From: Agaricus subrufescens
Taxonomy: Eukaryota; Basidiomycota; Agaricomycetes; Agaricales; Agaricaceae
Direction: 5' to 3'
Length of the DNA: 64,000 nt
Assembly: GCA_029945375.1 (NCBI GenBank)
Contig: CM057061.1
Location: 2,108,001-2,172,000, forward strand
In this document: in pieces, positions 13,201 through 28,557 of the stretch
How the letters are laid out: each line of letters opens with the position of its first letter
Position numbering within the stretch: position 1 is the stretch's first letter
Position numbers and translations under genes: made by a program
Notes under the pieces: generated by a model
Told to the model about the DNA's origin: nothing
What the model saw: only the letters and a program-made list of their open reading frames with translations
Database searches by the model: none

Positions 13201-16200
13201 CATTGCTGTGGTTCTAAGTTTGTTAGTGACGCTCCCGTGAGGAGTGTAGAGACCTTCTTGTTGACGGCCGCGGTAAGTCCTCCCTTTTGCTATTGAATAC
13301 TATTTTTTCTCTTTCTATCTACCCCGGGATCCGGTGCATCTCATTTGTCAAATCTTGGTGGTGTGAGTGTCATCACAGTGACACTCTCCGTTTATGTCTA
13401 GTACCCATGCGCTAATCCCGTCTCACTCTTCCAACTTGTTGTTCTCGTCAGCGGAGATTTCTGTCACGCGTCAAGGCCAACTTGAGAGTTGTGGCTTGTT
13501 CGCTTTGGCTTTGCTGGACCTTTGCCTCTTTTGATCATATTTTCAGTCTCAGCTTATCTTTCGTGTAGGCTGTCGGTATGCTGTTCAAACGGGGAAGCAC
13601 TATTTCTGCTGCGGAAGGTGGTTGTCAAGCTGAGGTTGGCGGTAGGTATTTTACCCATCAGTCATTTGATCTTTTGCGGTTGGGGACGGTGGGTATGATA
13701 CTGACATGACACATTAATAGTTGCGTGTTCTATGGCTGCTGCCGGTTTTGCGGCTTGTATGGGTGGTAAGTCTATATGGACCTGATTCATGAAGTCCGAC
13801 TTGAAAATTTTTTTTCTGTTTGAACAGCTTCGCCTGAGACGGTGCTTCAGGTGGGTCCATCTTCTGTATCATATCTTTTTCTGATAAACTTCTTGACCCC
13901 TGCTTCTTGTAGGCAGCTGAAATAGGTATAGGTACGCAATTTGAACAATCTCACATCGGATACGGTACTCATTTCTCTCACAAAAAATCTTCTTCTAACA
14001 CAATATCTGTCTATCAACATGTCAACTCTACAACCGAACTGGAACACCGAATAATCTTGGGGTGATATTTTCCGGGTGGCGGTATTCGTGCCCATCATGC
14101 ATCCATCATGCATCGTCATTGGCATCATTATTACTTATCTTCTCATCGTACTTGGCTTTGACTTCCTTGGTACTCACCTGCTGATCGACTATTTTGGTCC
14201 ATGGCCTTGTGGTCATGGACCGGACTTCTTTTTTACCCACGCATAACCATCCTTTCCTGATGATCAATGCCATGGACCTCGTGGGCTCTGCTTCTTTTTC
14301 TCTCCCCTGCTCGTTCTGTCTCGGAAAATTGACAAAAATAAAATAAAATAAACGAATACAGAACATAACCTTGGACTGACATGTGATCCTATAGATGGAC
14401 TAGTCCAGGTGCCTTGTATAGTACGTGATTGTTTTTGACGACTGAATTCCCGCTGACAAGCTAACTGAATCGTCTTTCGCTGTTTGTCTTCCTGCGCGCC
14501 TCTTTATTTTTCGAATGACACTGGTTGGCTTACGCATCAAACTTCTTTTTCGGCTGCCGATGATCTCTTCTCTTTTGCTCTCTCTTTCCTCTCTACGTAA
14601 CCGATTTGGACGGGGATGAACCTTCTTTTTTGGTATGGCGTTGATCCATTTCGGGTTTTTTTTGTATTCCTTCTTGAAATGTGCTGTGGGGTGGTACTGG
14701 TGAAACCCTTGATTGTGGATTGGTGGCGGATTTGCGTTGCACGCTCGCTGTTCTCTGTCATGACATATAGGAGCGAAACAGTCTTGGAGGTGAGTGATGT
14801 TTCTTCCATTCTTTATCTCTCTCTTCGTTTTGGTGTTGCTTGGCCCATCTTATGTCCGGCCCCCTTCTGATAAAGATGGTTATTCATGCTGGCTGACTAG
14901 CATTGGCTGGGTTCCTTTCCTTTTCGAAACGATGACGCCTGGGGTTAAGTCCATTTATCTCTGCCGACTATTTATGGTCGAGCCGACCCTTTTCTTCGGG
15001 CATAATGGACTGTTTTCGATTATATTCGCTTAGATGTGAAACGAACACTATAAAAGCGATGTGTTTTACGCTTTTTGGGTTTGGGTGTCTTAAACCTACT
15101 AGCCTATATCAGAAGGCGTGGGTTTACGGAAATCTTATCTTCCGGGGCTTTGGCCTTGCCGGTTTTTTTGGGAGGGGAGGGGAAAAAACCGCGACGTTTT
15201 TCGCTTCCGCAATTTCTTCTTTTTTCTTTGCCCGACATATTTATAATACGCGCGCTAACGATGAGCTTCTTTTTTAATTTATGCACATATTTGGAACGAT
15301 ATACAGCTGTGAAGGCGGTGACGGCTGCTCAACTGTCTATGGCTCTTACTGGGGTTTATAGTGTCACTCTGGATGAAGCTATTGAGGCGATGAGGTTGAC
15401 TGCGGCGGATATGAGCGTCAAGTACAAGGAGACGAGTCTTTCGGTAAGTTCTAAAAATTTTTAAACCTTCTGTGGGTAGAGTACTGTCGCGGTGGCGTTG
15501 GATGGAAGGGGAGTACTTGGGCTTCTTACTCTCACTCTCACTCTATCTTTTTTGGCTTCTGTGCTTCTGTTCGTGTATGACTGACTGATGAATGATCTTT
15601 TTTTTTTCGGGTTGATTGTTTCTTCTGGGCTTTGCGTGTTGATTTCGATTTTGGCGTTCTCTTGGTCGGCGGGTTTTGGTGATACTCTTGACATCGACAA
15701 TGTTTGTTTTTTTGGGGGGGGTATCACTGTGACAGGGTCTTGCCGTGAGTTCCTTTTTATAAATTGTTTCCCTTTATTTTGTTTCGTTTCCTTTTTTTTC
15801 GAACCCTTCAATTCCATTTGCGGATATGGATGGTATATTTACCCCTGCAATGGAGATGATGACGGGTGTGGGGGGCAGGGAATGGTCCCTGCCTATCATC
15901 AGAACGTTTAGAAGTCCCAAACCCTTCAAAAAAAGGTTTTTTTAATACTTTTTTAATTGCGGCTACTTCGGATCATCAGGGGACGTATGGACTACGAAAG
16001 TTTATTATTTTATACGCATAAAACAGTCTCTCTTTTGGTTTGGCACACTGATGTGCCGTGCTAATCGTATTGTTATTTCTAACTTCTTTTTTGTGCCTTT
16101 TTCTTTTTTGCGGGTTGAGGACTGGGTGTGTTGATTTGTTATTTTTTTCTTTAGACGACTGTGAAGATTCCTTTGTCAGTTCCTGCATGGTGCGTTTTTC

Positions 16201-16438
16201 TTTCTTTTTCTTCAAAAAATGTAATGTTACTGACGAGGTCACATCTTTTCCTATGGAACATACATTCTCATCATCATTGACGCGTTCTGATCCTTACTAC
16301 GCGATAACGGCCACCTTTCGGACGATGCATGCATGCATGGGGATTACTTCTCTTCGCGACGTATGGACCGCGTGTTTGTTCCAAAAACAACATCTTCTGG
16401 TGTGTTTTGCCTGGGTTGGGTTTGTCTTTAACAGTTGA
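10294..16438 (+). CDS. Iron-sulfur L-serine ammonia-lyase, probably mitochondrial
   Basis: It deaminates L-serine to pyruvate with a [4Fe-4S] cluster (bacterial SdaA type, not the PLP type). Family blocks appear in order: [152 protein letters not shown] and [13 protein letters not shown]. The basic N-terminus ([19 protein letters not shown]) suggests mitochondrial import. Twenty-four exons are inferred: 10294-10453, 10509-10597, 10651-10673, 10726-10748, 10802-10808, 10858-10895, 10948-11208, 11266-11492, 11546-11578, 11631-11669, 11816-11943, 12202-12559, 12947-13093, 13219-13272, 13569-13641, 13721-13765, 13828-13850, 13913-13931, 14362-14420, 14771-14789, 15307-15443, 15736-15744, 16155-16189, 16435-16438. 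They total 2010 nt (669 aa) with all phases closing. Exon 12 encodes an acidic, Ser-rich insert. The last 4-nt exon is the weakest call. Confidence 0.88.
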
Positions 16439-17987
16439 GACCGCAGTAAAAGATTTTGCTGTCAAGGAATGATGATGCTAGTGGACTTTGTCGGTTTGGT
16501 TAGTTTGGTTGGAGTGGTGTATGAGTGATGGTGGTAGTTGGTGGCGTCAGTGATTCGTTCTGAGCGTAAATATGTCACGGCTTTCCCCCTCCCCTCTTAA
16601 CGAAATCCTTTCCCTCCGATCTTTTCTTTCCATTCTTCTTGTTCTTTTTAGAGTTGACGCTCGAAGATGTGGGTTCACCGATTTGGTCGGATGGGTGGAG
16701 TAGATGAGATATTCTATTGATCGAATCGGTGGAGATTTCAGGTTTTGTTTCTTTTTCACCCGGGTTTCACGGGATAGATGGATGGATGGATGATAATATG
16801 CGCGCGCTTTTTTTTGAATACCCAGTCTCTTGATAGAATAGAATTTCTCATAGATTGTTCCCGGTCCTCTCGTAGTAGATAGAATTTTTCGTTGTCCCTT
16901 TTTTTGGTTAATGCTATGCCATGGTTGCTTTGTCTGACTGCTACTGCTACATACACGTTCCTTGTGCAAAAAGAATTACTTTTCTTTATAAGTTGTAGAG
17001 GGCTCTTTTGAGTAGACCTTGGACCGTTTTTTTCTCTTCCTTTGATTGCGAAAAAAAGATCTGCCCTTTTCTTTCATTGTACCTTGGACCATTTTCCTTT
17101 CCTTGCAGTACTTCCCTCTTCTGAAAGTCGCTGACTATGAGCGAACATGCTTGAAGAGCACCAAGCAAACAGCTACGGAGGTGTATTCAGAAAAGAAGAG
17201 AAAGATCCGTATCTACGAGGCGCCCTCTGCCTTTTTTCACTTACAATTATCAACTTTGACTATCTGTACCAGATTTCGCTTATCTACCAATATATGCATA
17301 TATATCATTACTGTCCTTTGCTCTATAAGCTCTTCTTTCTGTCAAAGTATATCGACCCTCATTACTCGTACTTTGCTACTTCACGGTTCCAGCCCCCTTC
17401 TGGGCTTTTGGCTTGTATTGAAAATCTCCTTACATCTCCCTTTATTTATTTATTTTCTCACTTGATTTTTCTTCCTCGGAGTTATGGACGGAATAACCAA
17501 AAAACAGTTGTTTGTTATGCATGAATGAGAGAAATAAAAAACGGGACAAAGCAGTTTCTTAATATAATGTAATACTAAGGTTTATGAGGTCCACAAGAAA
17601 GGGAGAGAGAGGTAACAAGGGGGTTGGCATATATACAAAGGGGGAAGAGGAAGGAGGGTGGACGTGGGTTGGGTAGGGGGGGGGGGGGGTATGTATCAGT
17701 ATTGCGTGTATGTGTGTTGCGTGTGCGTCGTGCGTGCGTATAGGAAGAGAACGTAAGATACCGTTGAAGACAAAGAGAATAAAAGAAGGGGGAAGGGGAA
17801 GGGTACAAACTCGTAAGAGAGAGAAAAAAAAGAAAACCCTTGGTATTCCCTTAAAAGCGACCAGCGCCAGAAAAGAAAGAAAAAAAAAAAAAAGATCTTC
17901 ATCCATCTTCCAAAAAACAAAACAAAAAAAAACAGAAAAACACAAGAAACAAAGGGGGAGAACCCGCAAAAAAAAAAGAGTGGTGTA
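16439..17987. other. 3' flanks of convergent genes, low complexity
   Basis: This lies between the stops of the convergent serine dehydratase and Rho3 genes. It contains tetranucleotide TGGA repeats near 16778-16795, a run of 14 Gs at about 17676-17689, and long purine-rich stretches between 17740 and 17980. No coding signature is visible. It is unusually long for a convergent intergenic space in this window. Confidence 0.5.
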
Positions 17988-19190
17988 TCACATCAATATA
18001 CAACCTGCATCACTTGATCCTTTAGCTCTTGAACTCAGTGATACTCGAGCTGCCTCATTAAAGACTTCAGAAACGCCTCGATTGTGTTTTGAACTGCATT
18101 CTGATTGACAGTTGAAATTAGTGAGTGGGGGTGGGGGTGTTGCTGGGGATACGAACCGAGATATCGTGAAGCACGTATTCTTCGTGCGACGGCTAGACCT
18201 TCCTCGTATTGTACTGGATGGGTACCGTAACGCTGTAGTCTGTCTTTCAGCGCTCGATCGTCTCGGAGATCGCATTTGAGAGCTGGGGTTAGGGGAGTGT
18301 TAGACGATGGATGGATTGTGGGGGAGATACTTGCCTACAAGGACGAGCTTTTTTGGGATGGACATAAGGAATCGTTAATATAAACTAGGATCGGAACGGT
18401 GAACTTGGTGAAGCTCACCTTGACACCAGGACAATGCTCTAAAATTTCATCAAGCCACTGTAAAAGCACCTTGAGCCAAGCACGGACAAGAAATTATCGG
18501 GGCAGGCAGACCTTTGACTCGACGTTCTCTAACGACACAGGATTATCGATAGAAAAACATATCATTACGACATGTGTTTCTGCATATGACAAGGAGCGTA
18601 GACGGTCAAACTCTTCCTGACCTATTTGTATGGATATGATGTTAAACGAAAGGGAACTGAAGGGGAAATGATTGGGGGGAAATGGGTGTTATAGACTGCC
18701 CTAGACGGCGAGGACTGTTTTTCGAGGCGAGTGGGGAAAAAGATGCTGACCTGCTGTGTCCCATAGACTGAGTTCGACTAGCTGATCTTCGACGTAGAGA
18801 TCGTGTACGTAGTTTTCGAACACGGTTGGTTCACTAAAAGATGGGCGGTGGTGAGGGATGGCCGGACGGAGCGGGAAAGACAGGTGCGTACTAGACCTGG
18901 GTGAAGAAGCCGCGGGTGAAGACGTTGAGGAGAGAAGTCTTTCCTAGAAGGGTATAGGCGCGAGTGGACATGACTGTGGACTGTGTGGCGCACCGGTAGC
19001 TCCATCGCCGCAGACGACGACCTTGATTACTATGAACAAGCGGAAGAGAGATACAGACCAAGCACGGCAAGTACCTTTCGCTGTATCTGGAGAGCGTGTG
19101 AGTAGGATGCTATTAGTGCAAAAGAGTGATACACACTGGTCGCGCGCGGCCAAAGGAGTTTGAGTTTGATGATGAGCCGCAGAGAGGCAT
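17988..19190 (-). CDS. rho3: Rho3-type small GTPase
   Basis: A Rho-family GTPase acting in exocytosis and actin polarity at the plasma membrane. The start MPLCGSSS at 19190 is the typical Rho3 N-terminus. Exons join by splice-consistent phases to give [20 protein letters not shown] (P-loop GDGATGKT), [17 protein letters not shown] (effector loop), [20 protein letters not shown] (switch II, DTAGQE), [10 protein letters not shown] (a TKCD-like base-recognition loop) and [14 protein letters not shown] (SSK, the SAK equivalent). The C-terminus ends CILM, a CAAX box for prenylation. Seven or eight exons with introns of roughly 50-60 nt are inferred, one or two slightly longer. The exon 2-3 junction (acceptor CAAG versus CATAG) is uncertain, but the resulting protein is standard. 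It ends 74 bp downstream-side of the LYC1-like stop codon, in tandem. Confidence 0.9.
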
Positions 19191-19248
19191 ATGGATTTGA
19201 ATTTCGGGCACAGGACTCGAGGCTGACAGCAATGTTCAAATAGCAGGT

Positions 19249-19254
19249 CACGTG
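19249..19254. promoter_or_regulatory. CACGTG box upstream of Rho3
   Basis: TCACGTG lies about 60 bp upstream of the inferred Rho3 start codon. It matches the E-box core of bHLH factors. Function is inferred from position only. Confidence 0.45.
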
Positions 19255-19263
19255 CTACTACAT

Positions 19264-20528
19264 TCAGCACCAGGCATACTTTTCGTTGTTCGCCCACACC
19301 GCCTCCCCCGCCCCGCTGCCGTACCACCTCACCGCCGGATAGTGCTCCGACCGCGCCGCCCGGACGCCGCCCAGCGCGCCCGCCGTCTCCGAAAGCTCCG
19401 CCGCGAGGTTCCACACCTCGGCCTCCTCCATCCCGAGCTCCCGCGTGTACCGCAACACACATCTCAGCACCCGCCCGATGTGCTCCTTGTCCGCCCGCAG
19501 CCGCGTGATCGTCAGCGTCCTCGGCGATCCAGGCCGGAACTCGCATGTCCAGGTCGCAAACACCTCTTGTCCTATCCGCAGTCCCAAATACTTGGGCGGA
19601 TCCCGCACGTACCTGCTGAAATGATAGTGCAGCCTGAACCACTGGAACATCGCCACCCCTCTGTCCGGCAAAAAGCTAAACTGCGTCTGCTTCTCCTCTT
19701 TCGCTCTTTGCAGCAATTCAGCCTTGATCTTCTCCGCATCTTTCTCCCATATCTCCTTCGCCAGCGTCTCGTCTAACCACACCACTTCCTCTTCATTGCC
19801 CTCACCTTCAGGAACTACCACCTCGTTCAACTTCCAAACCGTCGAAAAAGGATCTCTCACCACCCACCCATCTCGACTCTCCACACCCATCCCACAAAGA
19901 CTATAAAACGTCGGACCGACATCGCTCCACAACGCCGAAAGCCATCCATCTCCTGCGTTACCAACCCTCTCCGGCGGTGCCCCCCACTCCTCCGGGAATC
20001 TCTGCGTTTTCAAGTACTCTTCCCGTGCAAGCACCCAATGAAGCAATCGCATCATATGTTTCCCATATCCTTTCCCCCGGAACTCCGCCGTCACGAACAC
20101 ACTAGCAATCCCATACCCAACACCTTCCCCCAAGATAGGTTCCTGTCCCTCTGTACCCGGGCGCGATATCGCAATCGTACGTTTAAACCTAAACCATCCA
20201 TTTAGAAATATCCACTTTTCTCGGACAAGTAACACTCAACGTCTCGCATGAACTAAAGAATTCCAGTGTCGTCGGATCGTCTCTCGGAGCCAATACCCTT
20301 GTATCAAATCAGTCGAAACTCCACCCCCTCACCCCCCTCTCCTCGCAAAAGGTAAACCTACCAAGTCATCAATTTTCCATCTCTCCCAAATTCCTCTCCC
20401 TCACCTACAGCATCCCTATCCGAATACTCATCCATCGTCAACCCCCTCCCCCACTCCACATAACTCCTTTTCCTAGACGCGATTATCTGTTCCGCGGTAG
20501 CAGCGTATAAAGACACTTTTGACAACAT
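19264..20528 (-). CDS. GNAT acetyltransferase, LYC1 (lysine N-acetyltransferase) type
   Basis: A GNAT-fold protein of about 390 residues resembling yeast/fungal Lyc1, which N-acetylates L-lysine in the first step of a lysine catabolic route. The chosen start MLSKVSLYAATAEQIIASRK (20528) leads into KRSYVEWG, typical of the family; an in-frame ATG at 20594 would add 22 residues. An intron follows LMTW, and a second joins SSCET to FKRTIAISRPG. The acetyl-CoA binding block is YGIASVFVTAEFRGKGYGKH (R/Q-x-x-G-x-G/A pattern as RGKGYG) followed by MMRLLHW. The C-terminal half (WKLNEVVVPEG, GVAMFQWFRLHYHFSRYV, WTCEFRPGSPRTLTITRLRA) is also family-like. A GTG codon at 20235 opens a longer frame, but this is intronic. 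Confidence 0.82.
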
Positions 20529-20772
20529 CGTGTAAAATATGGTACCAAGAGAAGTACAAATATATATATACACATCTACATCTACCATCATCATCTGTTG
20601 GTGTATTGCGATCGATTAGTGTGGCCCACGCACACCGGTATGCCAATGCCGGACGTTCCGCGCATTCGTCACGAGGCTCTCACTGTATCCCCCTCAAGGT
20701 AAAACAAGTCATTATTGCCCAAAGCATATCCAAATATACAAAACAAAATAATAAAGAGTCCGTTTTCGCTTT

Positions 20773-24254
<3,482 letters not shown>

Positions 24255-24686
24255 ACGAGCATCTGGAACAGGCATCTCCGTCACCCAGAAACCACAAAAA
24301 CGAGAGAGGGAAAGTTTAAAAAGAGAGGAGGGAGCGGATGAGCGACGCGGACACGTTTCAAGCAAGCTCGAAGCGTCGATCACGAATTAGAAGGCCGATA
24401 CCAAATAACTAGGACAAATAACGATATACCAATATATGTTAAGTTACTTATATATGTATGTACACACACAAACCTAGGATGATTCTACGGGATACAAAAA
24501 AAAAGTCGATCTACCAATCATTTGAGGAGTGGGGGGGGTGGTTTGGGCTATAGCACCAGTCAAGAAGCGAACGCAAATGCTCGAAACAAGAAGAAAAAGG
24601 TAATTCCTATACTGCAACTGAAGCACAAAAAACAAAAAGATAAAAAATGAAGATGACAGAGAGAGCGATCATGCACAGAGACAGGA
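24255..24686. other. Intergenic, zinc transporter promoter and regulator 3' end
   Basis: AT-rich sequence between two tandem minus-strand genes. It includes short tatata and acac runs near 24435-24470. No coding signal is seen. Confidence 0.5.
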
Positions 24687-27600
24687 CTATTGACGGAACT
24701 GCGACATAAAATTGTACCACGTTACATTCAGATCCGGTGGTGTTGTCGCTTCCGGCGAAGAAGTTACCATTTGCACCTGAGCACTATAGTCATTCGCGCC
24801 TGCATATCCAAAGAACTCGGGTAAAACGCCTCCAGCAAGTTGTTGAATCTGATTTCCATTGTACATAGTCTGTGCATGAGGTGTTTGCGGAGATACTGGT
24901 GATTGCATGCTCATCGACTGAGAATGATGATGTCCTAGTGCCGTATTGTGTTGCTGTTGCTGTTGTGACATTCGCGAGGGTAACGACGCCTGCCGAAGCA
25001 CCTGCTGTTGGGTATGAGGTATCTGCTGTTGAAGAGCCATTTGTTGGTGAGGTGATAACGAAGGTTGGTGATGATGATGGTGATGTTGTTGTTGTTGTTG
25101 TTGTTGTTGATGCTGTGGTTGTTGCGGTTGCGGTTGATGTTGTGGTTGCGGGGATCGATGAGGACCCGAGTTCATTTGTTGCACGACACCATGCACGGAT
25201 TGGTAGGCCGGGTATTCCTGAGTTTCCATTCCATAACTCTGATTCATAGTATAGGGAGTCCAACTTTGGAACTCTTGCATAGGAGATGACTGATAAGTGA
25301 GAGCAGGAGACGTAGGTTCCGCAGAGATAATAGGTGGTGATGCAGGCTGTGAAACAGGGCTTGACGTGAAAGAGGGAGACTGTGAAGAACGTCGAGCCAC
25401 CAGACGTGTCATGCCTCCCAGAGCCGATAACTCGTTAACTTCGCTCTTGATTTTCGGGTTGGCACCAACTATCCGAGCAGTCTCGCTCTGAAGAGACATT
25501 GATGACTTCTCACTAGAAAGCGCTGCCAAAGCACGCTCCCGTAGGTTCGCTAGAATAGGCTGTCGCTTTAAGTTAGCGGACCAGGCAGGGCACGGATCAC
25601 CAACGCCACTCACTAAGATCTTCGACGTTCGGGTATTGTCAGAAACACGGCTAAAGAGATTATACGCTGACTCGAGATAAGACAACGCTGAGGGGGCCAG
25701 TTGCATCTGCGCCTTGATCGCCATGGAACCCAACACGATCTATCAAACATTCAATATCAACGATACACGAGAACACTGGGATCCCCTTACAGAACATGAG
25801 AACACATGGGTAAATAAAAACCACATGCGTTCTGTCAATACCGGCTGTTGTTTGAACAGGCTCTCGATCAAGCCGATGAATGTGCAAGCACTGCCATAGG
25901 CAGCAAGGACGGATTGTGAGTACTTGCTTCCCAGTGGGTCAACAGGATTGTCCTCAAGTGCTTGGGCGAAGAACCCCCTGTGCATATAGAACAGGGCTAA
26001 AATAGCCAACAATCAGAAAAACAGATTTCCAAGAACCCAAGAATACTCACTCATTTCTCTGATGGCGAAAGTGATATACCTCTGCATTGTCAGTTGAACA
26101 GACGGCTGTTCTACCTCGACGCCAATCTTTGATCCGCCAAACCCGGGAATCTGTAAGCTTGGAGGAACATAGAAGTTTCTTACTTTCTTGTCAAGCTCCG
26201 TGACAACCTTATACGACGGCGTTTTTGCGCCAAATGCTTGGTCATGCACGACACTGAGACACAAAGCCGAGAAACGATGCTTCCAAGCCGCAACTAAAAT
26301 CCAACAATGAGGTGGTGATAAAGCACAGGCTCGAGATACTTACAACTCATTTCAATCTCACCCTGAGCATTCGTTGTTGTATCATGGGGAAATTTGGTAT
26401 CAACATGTGCGGCAGAAAGGGAAGGCGGTCGACCATATGTCAGACTCTAAAAATTGACATCAGAAACACCGAGAAAAGCACCCTGGAGCGCTCACCTGCC
26501 AAGAATCGTATGTCAGTAGTTCGTAAAAAAGGGCACGACGTTTAAGTGTTTCATCAGCGTTCAATTTCCATTTACCACTGTCACGATCTTTCCGCAGATT
26601 TAGCAAGTGATCAACGGGGTATAAAGGGGTAAAAAGCCTTACGGAGGCCGATCTGTCACAATAAGCATGAGTATCGTTATAGGATCAACGTAGAAATAAA
26701 CTGACACTATGTGCCAACTTAACCACAATTCCCATTAAAACCCACCGAGGGCTCCCCATATCGGAAAGAAACATAAAATGGCACATGAGTAGCTTCACAC
26801 ACGCAGGATCAAAAATTTGGACGTAAGTTTAGATAAGTAAGCGGCACTCACGAGAGCTTGAATGCCGGCAATAGACTGTTCCTCGAGTACTGATTCGAGG
26901 GCCAACGACGCCCGGCCGAGCTGATAGAACTGCATAGCCTGAGGCGAATGGGGTGGTGCATCAAGATTGAGGAGGCTGCCAAGGGCAAGGACCAGAAATA
27001 GCACCGCAAGGTTGTGCGCGCTAAGGGGCTCTTGCGGTGCGGCGCTCTGGTCGTAGATCGGACGATACACGGTTTCTAAGAAATCGGACTCTGTTATTGG
27101 GGTATACCTGAGCACACACGTCAATTTCAGGGTTTGCATGCGAATCGGAGGGAGACATACATCCAGGAAGCATGGCGGAAATAAAGGTCACAAAGCGTTC
27201 GAGCAGTATTGGCATCCGGAAGATACCCGGTGATAGTGGTCCGGATGTCCATAGCTGTTTTGATACCAACGGTGTTAAAGGGAAAGGCAGAGGTCAGCCA
27301 TGAGAGATCAGCGGGAATCAACTGTTCTTGAGCACTCGAAGAGTCGTCGTCGTCATCTGAGCCCGCTTCGTTCTAGGAGAGAAGATGTAATTTGTATGAT
27401 GAAGAAAGGGGTCGAGGATCCACACCTGCAGCAAGTACTGCGCCGGGACTGTCAGGACATAGTATAGTGAGGAGATGTGAGCTACCTACCCAAGAATTGG
27501 CGGTGGTGCCAAAGAAGGTAGAGCGACCGTCTTGGGAGATTGATCTGGCATTGACATTAGCTTTAATACTTGATATGAAAGGGAAAAACAAAATGGGGCT

Positions 27601-28305
27601 CACAGAGAACCCATGGCATCAATGGACTCATTTTGTTCTACCTTTTCTTCTTTTTGCGTTGTTTCAGTCATACGTTCGCGTTCCAACGGCCGTTTGATCT
27701 GCAAGAGGTCGTCGGAAAGGAGGTGATGTGGTTGGTCTGAGTAGCGGGAGTGGGACTCTGCGAGGGCATCTTCGAGGTGCCTGACGCGGTTCGCTAGCTC
27801 GTTTATTTTTTCGTGGAGGACCTCTGTATTGGCGAGGACGAAACTGACGTATCGGGCAGGTTGGGCAGGATTAAGTCAGGGAAGGCGTGATCTGAGCTCA
27901 CCGATTTCCTTTACCGGTGGTGAGGGAGCCTACGCAAGAGTCAGCCAAGAGGGCAACAGCAGAGGGACAGGGGTTGGAAGACCTTCTGGACAAATGGCGG
28001 CGCAGCCTTTCTTGACGCAATTGCTGGAGGGGGATGAGATCAGACAAAAATCCGAGAGAGAGAGAGGCGAACCTGCAGGGAAAGACACGGCTGCATCTAG
28101 CGGGCAAAGGTGAGTGCGAGAGACGGGGAGGACGAAAAGGTGCAGTACTTGAGTTTGAGCCTGGCGAGGGGGTTAGGGCCTGAAGGGGCTATATCGGGGG
28201 GACATACCTGCGGCACTCGGCACAGGAGAGGGCGACGCCGCGGCGCTTGTTGCGGTGGACGAGGGACGACGAGTCGTCTTTGTGGGTCGCCAGGAGCGAG
28301 GCCAT
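24687..28305 (-). CDS. Zn(II)2Cys6 fungal-specific transcription factor, paralog 1
   Basis: A nuclear regulator. From the start at 28305 (MASLLATHKDDSSS), four exons assemble a zinc binuclear cluster with six cysteines: CAECRRLKLKC, FPCSNC and CAAICPEG. Their coordinates are 28208-28305, 28149-28160 (12 nt), 28073-28096 (24 nt), then from about 28029; phases agree. A heptad-like linker follows (NTEVLHEKINELANRVRHLE). The fungal_trans domain includes SWLTSAFPFN, LYFRHASWMYTPITESDFLE, LMGIVVKLAHSIGLHRD, GKWKLNADETLKRRALFYEL and SLTYGRPPSLS. The C-terminus is Gln/His/Pro-rich and ends WYNFMSQFRQ, a likely activation region. The target pathway cannot be read from sequence. A clear paralog lies at 45023-48795. 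The gene is divergent from TSR4. Confidence 0.88.
25000..25160 (-). repeat. CAA/CAG/CAC tract coding for polyGln/polyHis
   Basis: On the minus strand the frame reads runs of Gln interrupted by Pro, then eight or nine Gln followed by six His, in the C-terminal region of the regulator. Confidence 0.8.
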
Positions 28306-28557
28306 GGATGGGAGAGGCGAGAACAGACTCGTCCTCCACCCAGCTCTAATCGCAAGATCCACGATCCTCCCTTTGGCCTTGTTTGCCCCCTCTTTTTTTC
28401 CATCCACCAGGTCAGTGCCCCTCCTGCCTGTCGCCTGATGAGCCCAGATGACGAGTCAGAGCTCCGCGTTGACGATCTCTCTCTTTTACCATTCATGCTT
28501 TTCTGACCCCTCGCCCTCTCCTGCCCCCGCATTCGCTGACGCCCTCTCCGCAGATCC
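28306..28557. promoter_or_regulatory. Divergent promoter, Zn2Cys6 regulator / TSR4
   Basis: A 252 bp space between divergent start codons. A longer upstream frame for the regulator (ATG at 28407) exists but was not used, because the family-like N-terminus begins at 28305. No specific element is recognised. Confidence 0.45.

Noticed and set aside
16155..16260. Read-through C-terminus of serine dehydratase past PLSVPA
   Set aside because: It would add an unlike tail; a GT donor right after the family's PAC end and an AG followed by T-TGA at 16435 restores a normal C-terminus. The call is kept with caution.
18944..19642. 232-codon minus-strand frame crossing Rho3 exon 1 and the LYC1-like gene
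   Set aside because: It reads through two genes in the wrong frame; the short [11 protein letters not shown] match belongs to the spliced Rho3 exon.
19252..19776. 174-codon plus-strand frame rich in Pro and Arg
   Set aside because: It is antisense to the GC-rich 3' half of the LYC1-like gene, which has clear family motifs.
20235..20240. GTG as start of the LYC1-like protein
   Set aside because: Fungal nuclear genes do not normally start at GTG, and the stretch is an intron between SSCET and FKRTIAI.
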